A stretch of 64,000 bases of DNA from an uncultured bacterium (GCA_938036155.1 CALHPA010000001.1:186001-250000), one strand, 5' to 3'. Shown: positions 37,089 to 45,260, counted from the stretch's first letter. The notes: generated by a model from the letters alone, not told the origin. A program made the numbers and translations.

Positions 37089-37111
37089 AGCGAATCAACG
37101 CTCTATTTTGC
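37084..37111. terminator. Bidirectional terminator between queA and gpmA
   Basis: 9-bp stem 37084-37092/37099-37107 with A and T tracts on both sides, between convergent genes. Confidence 0.85.
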
Positions 37112-37123
37112 TTTTTTCGAAAA

Positions 37124-37816
37124 TTATTCACCAAGCGAATATTCGTTTAAAACATTAAGGTTTTCATCAAATTCAAAAACGAGTGGTGGAAAGTTTGGAA
37201 TTTCGACACCCATAATTTCATCATCACTCAAGCTTTTGATGTGTTTTACTAGCGCGCGAATCGAATTCCCATGAGCGCCAACGAATACGTTCTTCCCACT
37301 TTTTAGAGCTGGCGCAATTTGGTCTTCCCAAAATGGCAAGGCTCGTTCCAAAGTAACTTTCAAGTTTTCAGCGTCTGGTACGACTGAATCATCGAGTAAG
37401 GCATAACGGCGATCATTATGAGCAGAATATTCATCATCTCGTGGCATTTCTGGTGGGAGTGTATCATAAGAACGACGCCAAATATGAACTTGCTCTTCGC
37501 CAAATTTTTCAGCCGCCTCAGCTTTATTCTTTCCAGTTAATCCACCGTAGTGTCGCTCATTCAAACGCCAAGATTTTTGAACCGGAACCCAAAGTTGATC
37601 AGAAAATTCCAAAGCCAAATTAGTTGTTTTAATCGCACGCTTTAGAACTGATGTAAAAGCCACATCAAACTCAATTCCCGCCTTTTTAATTAACTTTCCA
37701 GCATCAATTGCTTGTTGAACGCCTTTTTCACTCAAATCAACATCAGCCCAACCAGTAAAAAGGTTTGCTTTATTCCACTCACTTTCACCATGTCTTGCGA
37801 AAACTAATTTAGCCAT
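37124..37816 (-). CDS. gpmA: 2,3-bisphosphoglycerate-dependent phosphoglycerate mutase
   Basis: Glycolytic mutase interconverting 3- and 2-phosphoglycerate. 230 aa, histidine-phosphatase fold with FARHGES (His9 phospho-acceptor), LNERHYGGLTGKNK with the substrate Glu/Arg, and GAHGNSIRAL with the second catalytic His. Good GAAAGGAG site upstream. Single-gene unit convergent with queA. Confidence 0.96.
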   Translation of the reverse strand: MAKLVFARHGESEWNKANLFTGWADVDLSEKGVQQAIDAGKLIKKAGIEFDVAFTSVLKRAIKTTNLALEFSDQLWVPVQKSWRLNERHYGGLTGKNKAEAAEKFGEEQVHIWRRSYDTLPPEMPRDDEYSAHNDRRYALLDDSVVPDAENLKVTLERALPFWEDQIAPALKSGKNVFVGAHGNSIRALVKHIKSLSDDEIMGVEIPNFPPLVFEFDENLNVLNEYSLGE

Positions 37817-37901
37817 TTTTCTCCTTTCAAAAATTCATTTTATCTATTTTAATTTTAACACTTTCAAACCGTTCCTTCAAGCCTTAGCTTGCAGCTCCTT
37901 C

Positions 37902-37930
37902 TTGACTTAGGCATTAAAATATGTTAGAAT
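37902..37930 (+). promoter_or_regulatory. Promoter of the coiled-coil gene
   Basis: TTGACT (37902-37907), 17 nt, TAGAAT (37925-37930), leaving a leader of about 85 nt before ATG 38021. Confidence 0.7.
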
Positions 37931-38020
37931 TTACCACAATCGAATGATAGCTCTTTTAAAAAGTTAGGTGAACTATTTTTGGGTTATTTTTCGAAATTTT
38001 TTATTAAAGGAGGCTCTTAA

Positions 38021-39331
38021 ATGGTTAAAAAGAGCGAATTTCAAGACAAACTGAAAAAATTTGAGTCTATTTTAGAATCATTGGAAAAATATCCAGATTT
38101 TAAAAAACTATTTCTGCCAAAAGATCTTGAGGCAATGAGGAAAGCACTCGAGAACCAGACCTCAATATCTGGAGATTCTTTATCAAGAATAAAAGTAGCA
38201 TTAGTACTATTTAATGCAAAAATTAACAAAACTCGTAAGAAGCCAAAATCAGAACTTAAAAAACCAAAAACTAGTGGCTCGAGCAGCAATAAGCCAAATA
38301 ACAACAAGCTTATTGAAAAGTTGCAAAAGAATATTGCAGATAAAGATACACGAATTAAAGAGCTGGAAGGTAAAATTGAAGAACTAAAATCAAGATTCGA
38401 AAATCAAATTGAGGAGCTTGAGGAAAACTACCGTAATATTTTAGATTCAAAAGATGAAGAAATCTCAGAGCTTAAAAGAGAAAAAAACAAGCTTGATCTT
38501 AATAATAAATCCCTAAAAGCTCTAAAAAAGAAACTCGAAAAAAAGCTCAAGAATAAAGATTTCTCGGAGCTACAATCAAAATACAATTCTTTAAAAGGAG
38601 AGCTGGAAGAAAGCAAGAAGTCCGATGGACTTCTTACGGGAGCAAAAGCGGAAATTCAAGAACTTAATTCGAGAATTGAAAATAAGGATAAAACTATTGA
38701 ATCTCTCAAAAAAGAAATCGATAGCTTTAAAGATCCTGAAAAACTTATTGAGACTTTTGTTTCAGTCGTGCAAGAAGGTGCTAGATTCTTAGCAATAGAA
38801 GCCGCAAAAGACTTACTCGAAAAAGAACGAAAGCAAGATTCTGGAAAAAATTCTGGTTTAACCGAAATTATCAACAGTCGCCTTTCAGATTTTAATGATA
38901 GACTCAATAATCTACAGGAACTGATTCAGCAAAAAGACATTGAAGAAGAAGTTCATGAATCAGACCCAGACTTTTCTGAAGAAGATTTAGCAATTATGAA
39001 AAACTTGAGCATTTTGCTTATTCAAAATGCGGATTATAAAAATAGTCAAAATCAAGAAAAATTGTTAAGCTATTTTAGCAAGGATTCCGAGTTATACACT
39101 GAAACTCAAAAAGTTTCCCAAACAAGAAAGGTGATAGAAAATTCAGTTTTAGGAAAAAGATTTGATTATATCGTGATTCATTTAGATAGAATTAGCCACG
39201 CTTCAACCGAAGGAATTCCACTCTATCAAGACCCAAGAATAATTGCCATTAGAAGAGGTCAAGAAAACCCCTTACTAATAAAGTATAATATTCTTGAAAG
39301 ATTCAAAAATAGAGCCAATTCACAAGCATAA
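38021..39331 (+). CDS. Long coiled-coil protein, 436 aa
   Basis: Strong AAAGGAGG site. An N-terminal helical domain (1-75) is followed by a Lys/Ser/Asn linker (75-98), a long heptad-rich coiled coil (about 99-240, with KELEGKIEELKSRFENQIEE), a short helix and a C-terminal globular domain (about 320-436, VIHLDRISHASTEGIPLYQD). No membrane segment or enzyme motif. It could be a structural or DNA-associated scaffold; the C-terminal domain is unrecognised. A perfect 9-bp hairpin with a 3-nt loop lies inside the coding region at 38615-38635. Single gene with promoter and terminator. Confidence 0.75.
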   Translation: MVKKSEFQDKLKKFESILESLEKYPDFKKLFLPKDLEAMRKALENQTSISGDSLSRIKVALVLFNAKINKTRKKPKSELKKPKTSGSSSNKPNNNKLIEKLQKNIADKDTRIKELEGKIEELKSRFENQIEELEENYRNILDSKDEEISELKREKNKLDLNNKSLKALKKKLEKKLKNKDFSELQSKYNSLKGELEESKKSDGLLTGAKAEIQELNSRIENKDKTIESLKKEIDSFKDPEKLIETFVSVVQEGARFLAIEAAKDLLEKERKQDSGKNSGLTEIINSRLSDFNDRLNNLQELIQQKDIEEEVHESDPDFSEEDLAIMKNLSILLIQNADYKNSQNQEKLLSYFSKDSELYTETQKVSQTRKVIENSVLGKRFDYIVIHLDRISHASTEGIPLYQDPRIIAIRRGQENPLLIKYNILERFKNRANSQA

Positions 39332-39336
39332 TATAG

Positions 39337-39360
39337 AAAGCTCCTTATGGGGCTTTTTCT
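39337..39360 (+). terminator. Terminator of the coiled-coil gene
   Basis: 8-bp stem (one G-U) 39337-39344/39349-39356, TTAT loop, T-rich tail. Confidence 0.75.
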
Positions 39361-39378
39361 TTTCGAAAAATTAAAAAA

Positions 39379-39397
39379 CGCCAGCTTTCGCTGACGC
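39379..39397 (-). terminator. Terminator of nrdD
   Basis: On the minus strand a GC-rich stem of 8 bp with one U-G pair closes on a GAAA tetraloop and is followed by TTTTTTAATTTTT. Confidence 0.8.
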
Positions 39398-39420
39398 TAA
39401 AAATAAAATACTTATTACTA

Positions 39421-41673
39421 TTATATTGTCATTGTCGAGCCATTCATGTGTTTTACACGAGCGGCAATTTCTTTATGCCGCCCTCTTACCATTGGACGGG
39501 CTTGCGGATTTCCTAAGTAACCACAGGTCCGCTTAACCACGTCAACTGTCTTAGGATCACTGTTGCCACAGTTTGGACAGGTGAAGCCCCGCTCGGTTGG
39601 CGTGAAATCTCCCTCAAAGTTACACTTGTAACAGCGGTCAATCGGTGTATTGGTGCCCAGATAGCCGACCCGATCATAGGCATAGTCCCAGACGGTTTCC
39701 AAGGCCTTAGGATTTTGCTGAAGAACTGGATACTCACAATAGTGGATAAATCCGCCTGTTGCACCAGCTTTAACGTAATCTTTTTCAAAATCCAGTTTTT
39801 CAAAAGGAGTTGGATTTTTTCGAACATCATAATGGAAAGAGTTTGTATAGTACTCTTTATCTGTAATGTTTTCAATTATACCAAACTTTTCTTTATCTAG
39901 TCGACAGAAGCGGTCTGTCAGACTTTCAGAGGGTGTTGAATACACACTAAAGTGGTATCCAAATTCATTTGACCAATCTTCACAAAGTTCTTTCATTTTT
40001 CGAACGATAGAAATTGTGAATTCTTTGGCCTCTGGATTATTCTCCCATGAACCGCCATAAAAAACTGTACCAATTTCATAAAGCCCAATATAACCAAATG
40101 AAACTGTTGCTCTTCGATTTTTAAAAACTTCATCAACCGAATCTTCTGGAGTTAAACGTTTACCAAAAGCACCATATTGATACAAAATTGGCGCATTAGC
40201 TGGAGTTGCTTCTTTTGTACGATTAATTCGAAAAACAAGCGCGTCCTTAACAATTTTAGCGCGCTCGTCGAAAATTCTCCAGAATTTTTCGAAATCGCCA
40301 TCAGATTCAATTGCGATTCGTGGCAAGTTTAGAGTAACTACACCCAAGTTCATCCGACCAGAATTTACTTCTTCGCCATTTTTATCTTTCCAACCTTGAA
40401 GGAAAGAGCGGCAACCCATTGGGACCTTAAACGAACCTGTCAGCTCGATAATCTTATCATAAGATAAGACATCTGGGTACATTCGTTTTGTTGCACACTC
40501 GAGGGCTAGCTGTTTAATGTCATAATTCAGATCTTCAGAATAAAAATTCACACCACGCTTAAGCGTAAATACCAGCTTTGGAAAAATCGCTGTTCGATGC
40601 GACGCACCCAAACCTTCAATACGAATGGTTAAGATGGCTTTTTGAATTTCACGTTCGAGCTCAGTTTGACCAAGCCCGAAACCGAAACTTACAAACGGCG
40701 TTTGACCGTTTGAGGTAAAAAGCGTATTAACTTCATATTCCAATGACTGCATCGCATCGTAGATATCTTTACGCGTCTTTTCCCAAGCGTAATCTTCATG
40801 CTTACCTGGATCTTCGATCCATTTTTTGGCATCTTTAAGATGTTTTTCGAAATTCATTTTTGCATAAGGCGCGAGAAGCTCGTCAATACGGTCGGCTGAA
40901 CAGCCGCCATATTGGTTTGATGCAACGTTTGCAATGATTTGTGCCATTTGCGCTGCCGCTGTCTGAATAGATTTTGGCGGCTCTATGTCAGCATTACCCA
41001 TTTTAAAGCCATTTTTCAGCATGCCTTTAAAATCAATCAAACAGCAGTTGGTCATCGGTGTGTAGGGGCTGTAGTCCAGGTCATGATAGTGAATATCCCC
41101 TTTTTGATGGGCATTAGCCACGTGGGGTGGCAGCATCTTAAGCCCAATGGACTTGCCAACAATCCCAGCTGTCAAATCACGTTGGGTATTGAAAACATCG
41201 CTGTCCTTATTAGCATTCTCATTAACAATTGACTTATCTTTCAAAATAAGTCGTCCTATAGTTTTATCAATTGATTGAGCATTAAGCCGTTCACGTGCTC
41301 GTTCTTCTCGATATTCCCTGAAGTGCCGATATGTTTCAGTTTCACCAGTTTCATAAAGTGCGTTCTCAACCGCATCTTGAATTTCTTCAACAGTAAAGGA
41401 TTTTTCACCTTCTTTAACGCGTTTTCGGAACCCATCAAGCACTAAACCGCCAATCTTTAACGCTTTCAGTGTCAGTTCAGCTGAATCATCGCACCCATAA
41501 AGCGTTGATCGAAAAGCTTTTTCGATCGCGTTAAAAATCCGTTCAGCATCAAATAAAACTTCACGGCCATCACGTTTCTTCACTTTGACACCCTCGAAAG
41601 AAATCTTTATTCCTTCGAGTTGCAAAGATTCTAGTTCCTGCTTACTGAATAATTCAATTTGTCTTTTTTCCAT
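39421..41673 (-). CDS. nrdD: Anaerobic (class III) ribonucleoside-triphosphate reductase
   Basis: Glycyl-radical enzyme (750 aa) that makes dNTPs without oxygen. An ATP-cone lies near the N-terminus (VKKRDGREVLFDAERIFNA), then the ten-stranded barrel. The C-terminal zinc ribbon has CYKCNFEG and CPNCGNSD, and the radical site is RTCGYLGNP. ATG 41673 with GGGGTGA upstream is preferred over an ATG 11 codons earlier. No nrdG activase is in the window, although activity requires one. Base composition is strikingly patchy inside the gene: about 52-54% GC at 39481-39600 and 41041-41160, but about 33% at 39961-40080. Confidence 0.97.
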   Translation of the reverse strand: MEKRQIELFSKQELESLQLEGIKISFEGVKVKKRDGREVLFDAERIFNAIEKAFRSTLYGCDDSAELTLKALKIGGLVLDGFRKRVKEGEKSFTVEEIQDAVENALYETGETETYRHFREYREERARERLNAQSIDKTIGRLILKDKSIVNENANKDSDVFNTQRDLTAGIVGKSIGLKMLPPHVANAHQKGDIHYHDLDYSPYTPMTNCCLIDFKGMLKNGFKMGNADIEPPKSIQTAAAQMAQIIANVASNQYGGCSADRIDELLAPYAKMNFEKHLKDAKKWIEDPGKHEDYAWEKTRKDIYDAMQSLEYEVNTLFTSNGQTPFVSFGFGLGQTELEREIQKAILTIRIEGLGASHRTAIFPKLVFTLKRGVNFYSEDLNYDIKQLALECATKRMYPDVLSYDKIIELTGSFKVPMGCRSFLQGWKDKNGEEVNSGRMNLGVVTLNLPRIAIESDGDFEKFWRIFDERAKIVKDALVFRINRTKEATPANAPILYQYGAFGKRLTPEDSVDEVFKNRRATVSFGYIGLYEIGTVFYGGSWENNPEAKEFTISIVRKMKELCEDWSNEFGYHFSVYSTPSESLTDRFCRLDKEKFGIIENITDKEYYTNSFHYDVRKNPTPFEKLDFEKDYVKAGATGGFIHYCEYPVLQQNPKALETVWDYAYDRVGYLGTNTPIDRCYKCNFEGDFTPTERGFTCPNCGNSDPKTVDVVKRTCGYLGNPQARPMVRGRHKEIAARVKHMNGSTMTI

Positions 41674-41735
41674 TTTTTTCACCCCGTTTTTTCTATAAAA
41701 TTGCAAGTATTTTAATTTTAAAGTCCTTCTGCTCG

Positions 41736-41794
41736 ACTATTTAATTATAGTGCTTTTGTTTATAAAAATCAATAAAAAACGCTATATTTAGCGT
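41736..41794 (-). promoter_or_regulatory. nrdD promoter with two palindromes
   Basis: TTGATT (41767-41772), 17 nt, TATAAT (41744-41749) on the minus strand. One palindrome (41736-41751) covers the -10; another (41779-41794, arms of 6) lies just upstream of the -35. Their centres are 43 bp apart, four helical turns. NrdR boxes are paired in a similar way, but the match to the NrdR consensus is partial. The upstream palindrome with its T tract could instead be a terminator. Confidence 0.5.
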
Positions 41795-41813
41795 GTAATA
41801 TTTACAACAAAAA

Positions 41814-41833
41814 ACCGCTTCTTTCGAAACGGT
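41814..41833 (-). terminator. Terminator of the 154-aa membrane-protein gene
   Basis: 8-bp stem with one wobble (41814-41821/41826-41833), GAAA loop on the minus strand and TTTTTTG after it. A second hairpin with a T tract follows at 41779-41794. Confidence 0.75.
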
Positions 41834-42298
41834 CTATTCTTTTTCTACTGCGTGTTTCTGCTCTCGACAAGCTAAACTCGCTGCAAAGAGATACAAAAAA
41901 GTGAAAAGTACTTCCCAGAATAAATTATACTCCACTAATTGTGAGATAACCTCCCGGGAGTCTATAATTGATTGTACCAAAAGTATTGCCGACAAGAAAA
42001 TGAGAACATCCTGCTTAAATTTCGCCTCGCCTTTTATTTTAGCTAGAATTATTATGCTTAAAATAATTTCGAAAGCAAATTTTGAAGCTATAAAAATAAA
42101 ATTAGTCTCAGATGAAGAAAATTCAAGAAAAGAGAATAAAATAATTTCTTGATTTGTCAGCTGACCAATCATAATCAACATTGAACTTATAACGACAACT
42201 GAAGAAAGAAAAATCATCATTTTTCGATTTACTTTTTCTTTACCGACCGTTCTTATAAGCATGATCAGTGTTGCAATTAGAATTACAATTATTTTCAT
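41834..42298 (-). CDS. Integral membrane protein, 154 aa
   Basis: Four to five hydrophobic helices with short charged loops (about 2-16, 26-48, 68-88, 95-110, 125-143) and a charged C-terminus. GGAGGTG lies upstream of ATG 42298. No family recognised and no conserved polar residues inside the helices that would suggest transport. Single gene upstream of nrdD on the same strand, with its own terminator. Confidence 0.7.
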   Translation of the reverse strand: MKIIVILIATLIMLIRTVGKEKVNRKMMIFLSSVVVISSMLIMIGQLTNQEIILFSFLEFSSSETNFIFIASKFAFEIILSIIILAKIKGEAKFKQDVLIFLSAILLVQSIIDSREVISQLVEYNLFWEVLFTFLYLFAASLACREQKHAVEKE

Positions 42299-42355
42299 AA
42301 TGTACGCACCTCCAATATTGTGATTTATACATTATACAACTTTATTTCAAAAAAG

Positions 42356-42655
42356 TCAAATCAAAAAACCAATCGGTAAAAAGAAACTTATAATCCCGCA
42401 AATTAGAGAAATTGCGTAAAATACTCGCCGATTTTCTTGCCGATTTTCGAAAAAATAAATTAGCAAAAAAGAGCTGAAAACCCCAATTGGAATACTTATA
42501 TTTGTTTTAGTTTTTAACCAGATTAAAGCAAATAAAGCACACAAAATAAGTTTCACCAAAAAGACCGAATCACTTTCGGGATTTTTTTCGAAGCCACGAC
42601 GGCTTAGTTTTGTACGATTCCGCGCGTAAGTCCTTTGTTTGTTATTTTTGCTCAT
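42356..42655 (-). CDS. Small membrane protein, 99 aa
   Basis: A basic N-terminal 30 residues (TYARNRTKLSRRGF) is followed by three hydrophobic segments. A TATAAT lies about 10 nt before the ATG with no clear Shine-Dalgarno, so the mRNA may be near-leaderless. Unknown function. Confidence 0.6.
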   Translation of the reverse strand: MSKNNKQRTYARNRTKLSRRGFEKNPESDSVFLVKLILCALFALIWLKTKTNISIPIGVFSSFLLIYFFENRQENRRVFYAISLICGIISFFLPIGFLI

Positions 42656-42717
42656 ATTGCTTATGATTATATCATATTTCTGCCCAAAATAAAACCGCCC
42701 GAAGGCGATTTTGAAAA

Positions 42718-43032
42718 TTACATTTTGATTTCTGCATCAACCCCAGCTGGAAGGCTAAGATTCTGCAAAGAATCAATTGTTTTTGGTGTCGCATTGCTAA
42801 TATCGATGAGACGCTTATGAACGCGCATTTCATAAGCTTCACCACCCGTCTTATAAACATGCGGGCTTTTTACTACTGTAAAAGTGCTTCGTCTTGTTGG
42901 TAGAGGTACTGGTCCTGCAACTGTTGCGCCAGTTCGAATTGCTGTGTCAACGATTTGCTTTGCACTTTGGTCGATAACTTTGTGGTCGTATGCTTTTAGG
43001 CGGATACGAATTGTTAGGCCTTGTTCTGCCAT
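42718..43032 (-). CDS. rpsJ: 30S ribosomal protein uS10
   Basis: uS10 (104 aa), also the NusG/NusB partner in antitermination in other bacteria. TIRIRLKAYDHKVIDQSAK and GPVPLPTRRSTFTV are diagnostic. In most bacteria rpsJ heads the S10 operon; here it stands alone, 24 kb from rplC. AAGGAG site upstream. Confidence 0.98.
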   Translation of the reverse strand: MAEQGLTIRIRLKAYDHKVIDQSAKQIVDTAIRTGATVAGPVPLPTRRSTFTVVKSPHVYKTGGEAYEMRVHKRLIDISNATPKTIDSLQNLSLPAGVDAEIKM

Positions 43033-43277
43033 TTTTTACTCCTTATATTAGGCTTGTAACTTCTTTCGTAACTTTAAGATAACTACGAACGAATTCTCAA
43101 GCAATTTATATTACCATAATGCATTTTAACATAAATTTATCTAAATTACAATAGAAAAGCCCTCAATTAAACAAGAGTTTCAATTAAAGAAGATCTTTTA
43201 ACAATTCCCTACATTTTTTGCATAGCAAAAGATACAAACGATAGGTTTATTGCAAATTATAGCTACTAAAATAAAAA

Positions 43278-43291
43278 GCACCAAATGGTGC
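43278..43291 (-). terminator. Terminator of rpmG
   Basis: 5-bp GC-rich stem 43278-43282/43287-43291 with TTTTTATTTT following on the minus strand. Confidence 0.7.
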
Positions 43292-43297
43292 AATTTA

Positions 43298-43504
43298 TTA
43301 ACCTTTTCGTGGTTTAACTTCATTTCGACCAAGAGACTTCTTAGTTTCTGTGAAGATTTCATGTTTTCGAGTTTTTGGATTATATTTTCGCAAAGATAAT
43401 TTTTCAGGTGTATTCTGAGTATTTTTGCGAGTGTAGTAAATTCGGTCACCAGTAATTTCGCTTACAAGACCAATAATCTTTCGTTTCGTATTCTTTTTAG
43501 CCAT
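43298..43504 (-). CDS. rpmG: 50S ribosomal protein bL33, zinc-free form
   Basis: bL33 (68 aa): KRKIIGLVSEITGDRIYY, then YNPKTRKHEIFTETK. The four zinc-binding cysteines of the C+ form are absent. The last 13 residues are a basic extension beyond the usual 50-55. Single gene with its own terminator. Confidence 0.93.
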   Translation of the reverse strand: MAKKNTKRKIIGLVSEITGDRIYYTRKNTQNTPEKLSLRKYNPKTRKHEIFTETKKSLGRNEVKPRKG

Positions 43505-43670
43505 AATCTCTCTTAAAATTAATATTTACAATTCTTAACTATTTTATCACAGTAAAAAGATAAAATCAAGTTATTTTACCAACAAATAATTATTCAATAA
43601 AAAATTAATAACCCTCAACTATAAAATAATACAGCGCTATCTTGACACGCAATAGTTATTTCAGGTGGTA

Positions 43671-43699
43671 TTGACATTATCGAAATATTATGATATAAT
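43671..43699 (+). promoter_or_regulatory. Perfect-consensus sigma70 promoter
   Basis: TTGACA (43671-43676), exactly 17 nt, TATAAT (43694-43699). Both hexamers match consensus, predicting very strong transcription starting near 43706, right before a 6-bp hairpin. Confidence 0.88.
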
Positions 43700-43765
43700 T
43701 ATAGCAATGAGACAAAAGTCTCAGAGCTATTTAAAAATTTGGCATTATCATGATTTTTAATACTT

Positions 43766-43897
43766 ATGAGCATTTCTAAGTTTGGTAAAATAGTGGATTT
43801 AGATATGCTCATGAGTGAGCTTACCCAGATAATGGGTGTCAAAGTGGGAAAATCCCTTAAATTAAACAGCTTTGACGAAAGAAAGGAAAAATCATGA
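43766..43897 (+). CDS. Leader ORF, 43 aa, overlapping the next start
   Basis: A short frame in the 5' leader of the 442-aa gene. It ends in TGA inside the ATGA that starts the main gene (43894), the classic geometry for translational coupling. It has no obvious Shine-Dalgarno. Three leader hairpins fall within it (43766-43812, 43823-43837, 43838-43876), so ribosomes crossing it would melt them. It may be a regulatory leader peptide. That it is translated is inferred from the overlap only. Confidence 0.5.
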   Translation: MSISKFGKIVDLDMLMSELTQIMGVKVGKSLKLNSFDERKEKS

Positions 43898-45222
43898 AAA
43901 AATTTTGGTACTCATGGGATCACGGCTTCACTGACCTATTTCTCTATCTAGAAGATCGACAAACTCCACAAATTTTTGATGTGGAGTTCGACTGTAATGA
44001 ACTCCACACAATGTGTGGAGGCAGAACGACTCATACATCTCGTTCTTGGCTCCAAGGGGAAGGTTTCCTAGAAAGACTAGGATCCCTTATCCCAGTTGGT
44101 ACATGGCGAGTGGATACGAAATGGAACGATGAGTTCCAAAACTTCGTATCAATCGGAACACCTCCATACATGCCTGATGTAACAGTGGCAATACCGTACG
44201 TATCACACGAGGAGAACAAGGAGAAGACGCTCCGAGATCACCCGGTTGTAATAAAGTATGGTATGAGGATTTTTTACTGTGAATTCTATACGAATTTTAC
44301 AGACACCCTCAAACTGATACTCTCAGGAGGCATCCTCCCAGAGTACGAGGATGATCGGAGAGTCAAAAAAACTCTCCGAAAGACCTTCACTAAGAGTGAA
44401 TGGTCTACAAAAGAAGTGGAAGTTGAAATAGACTTTTATAATCTATTTCAATCTCCATCAGATGGAAGAACCCCCAATCCATGGGAGTTCTTCCGTGACG
44501 AATTGTCATCTTTCAAAACAGACAACAATCAAGATCGAATATTTGATCTTTTGTCTGTAATAAAGATGGAAGATGGCCATTTCTGTCGGCTTACAAAAAT
44601 CGGCCGACAGAAATACCGCGGGGAGCTTCTTGAAGCCAATCCGCTTGAAACCGGCGAATTAACTGCCGGCTGGCAGCGGATTACCGAAGATGTAATGATT
44701 CGTTATTATAATAACGAAAAGGTACATCTTCTAGCATACGCTTCCAAGGAGGTGTATACTAAAAAAATTAATCGCCTAGCCCAAAAAATGGGTGAAGGCG
44801 AAGAGTTTGTTAAATTCCTCGAATCCACCTACCAGGGCGAATACGAGGAATTCGAACAATTAGTACCTAAAGCATTATATATGCTTGACGGCACCAATCT
44901 TATTGCTAAGATCCGTAAGGATCTAGCAAATAAGATTAAAGAAAACATCCGTTATATGGTCCGACAATGGATCTTTCAAATAACGGATGAAAGTCTTCTG
45001 GACGCAATTCCAGAAGACTTAATCATCAGTATAGATGACTCATTAAAGGCAGGCAACTGCCTTCCAGGCACAGAAGCGTTCATAAAAGAACACTTCCCTG
45101 GACAAACAGAAACTATAGCTAAGGAGCTAAAAAAATACGCGGACAATTATAATGTCATGCGAATATTCCGCTTCTTAGCTGCAGAAGGAAGATTTGAACT
45201 CAAATCTTCCGCTAAAAGTTAA
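43894..45222 (+). CDS. Hypothetical protein, 442 aa, encoded by hairpin-array mRNA
   Basis: No family recognised. The protein looks globular and soluble, rich in aromatic and charged residues. The N-terminal half contains WYSWDHGFTDLFLY and a Cys in FDCNELHTMCGG. The C-terminal half is helical, with DDSLKAGNCLPGTEAF near 385 as the most motif-like element. The start has GAAAGGAAAA upstream. Codon use differs from neighbours (frequent AGA, AGG, ATA, CTC, CTA) and the core heptamer TTCGAAA is absent, suggesting import or strong nucleotide-level constraint. Nearly the whole coding sequence is made of paired arms in all codon phases, so protein and RNA structure are encoded together. Own strong promoter and terminator. 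Confidence 0.85.
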   Translation: MKKFWYSWDHGFTDLFLYLEDRQTPQIFDVEFDCNELHTMCGGRTTHTSRSWLQGEGFLERLGSLIPVGTWRVDTKWNDEFQNFVSIGTPPYMPDVTVAIPYVSHEENKEKTLRDHPVVIKYGMRIFYCEFYTNFTDTLKLILSGGILPEYEDDRRVKKTLRKTFTKSEWSTKEVEVEIDFYNLFQSPSDGRTPNPWEFFRDELSSFKTDNNQDRIFDLLSVIKMEDGHFCRLTKIGRQKYRGELLEANPLETGELTAGWQRITEDVMIRYYNNEKVHLLAYASKEVYTKKINRLAQKMGEGEEFVKFLESTYQGEYEEFEQLVPKALYMLDGTNLIAKIRKDLANKIKENIRYMVRQWIFQITDESLLDAIPEDLIISIDDSLKAGNCLPGTEAFIKEHFPGQTETIAKELKKYADNYNVMRIFRFLAAEGRFELKSSAKS

Positions 45223-45232
45223 GTACATTTTT

Positions 45233-45260
45233 AATCCTCGAGATATCTCGGGGATTTTTT
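45233..45260 (+). terminator. Terminator of the hairpin-array gene
   Basis: 11-bp stem with one U-G pair (45233-45243/45246-45256) followed by TTTT, about 10 nt after the stop. Confidence 0.9.

Larger units (their letters stand above)
43708..45256 (+). other. Transcript-long array of perfect hairpins (structured mRNA)
   Basis: Reading from the start site, nearly every segment pairs with its neighbour. Perfect stems (length: arms) include 8: 43766/43805; 9: 43981/43999; 8: 44002/44013; 8: 44113/44143 around 6: 44122/44133; 8: 44356/44371; 10: 44423/44442; 8: 44464/44487; 7: 44507/44562 around 8: 44518/44551 around 6: 44531/44545; 12: 44579/44603; 8: 44638/44675; 9: 44686/44723 around 8: 44699/44711; 9: 44813/44844; 9: 44896/44929 around 6: 44909/44919 (GTAA loop); 10: 44946/44980; 12: 44991/45009; 7: 45046/45057 (GCAA loop); 10: 45187/45201. 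Numbers are arm starts. Only the ribosome-binding region (about 43877-43918) is open. I rough-estimate about one stem of 8 bp or more by chance; about 17 are seen. The pairing is in RNA or single-stranded DNA; its role is unknown. Confidence 0.85.

Noticed and set aside
41256..41438. Short minus-strand ORF inside nrdD
   Set aside because: It is in a shifted frame of an intact conserved gene with no start signals.
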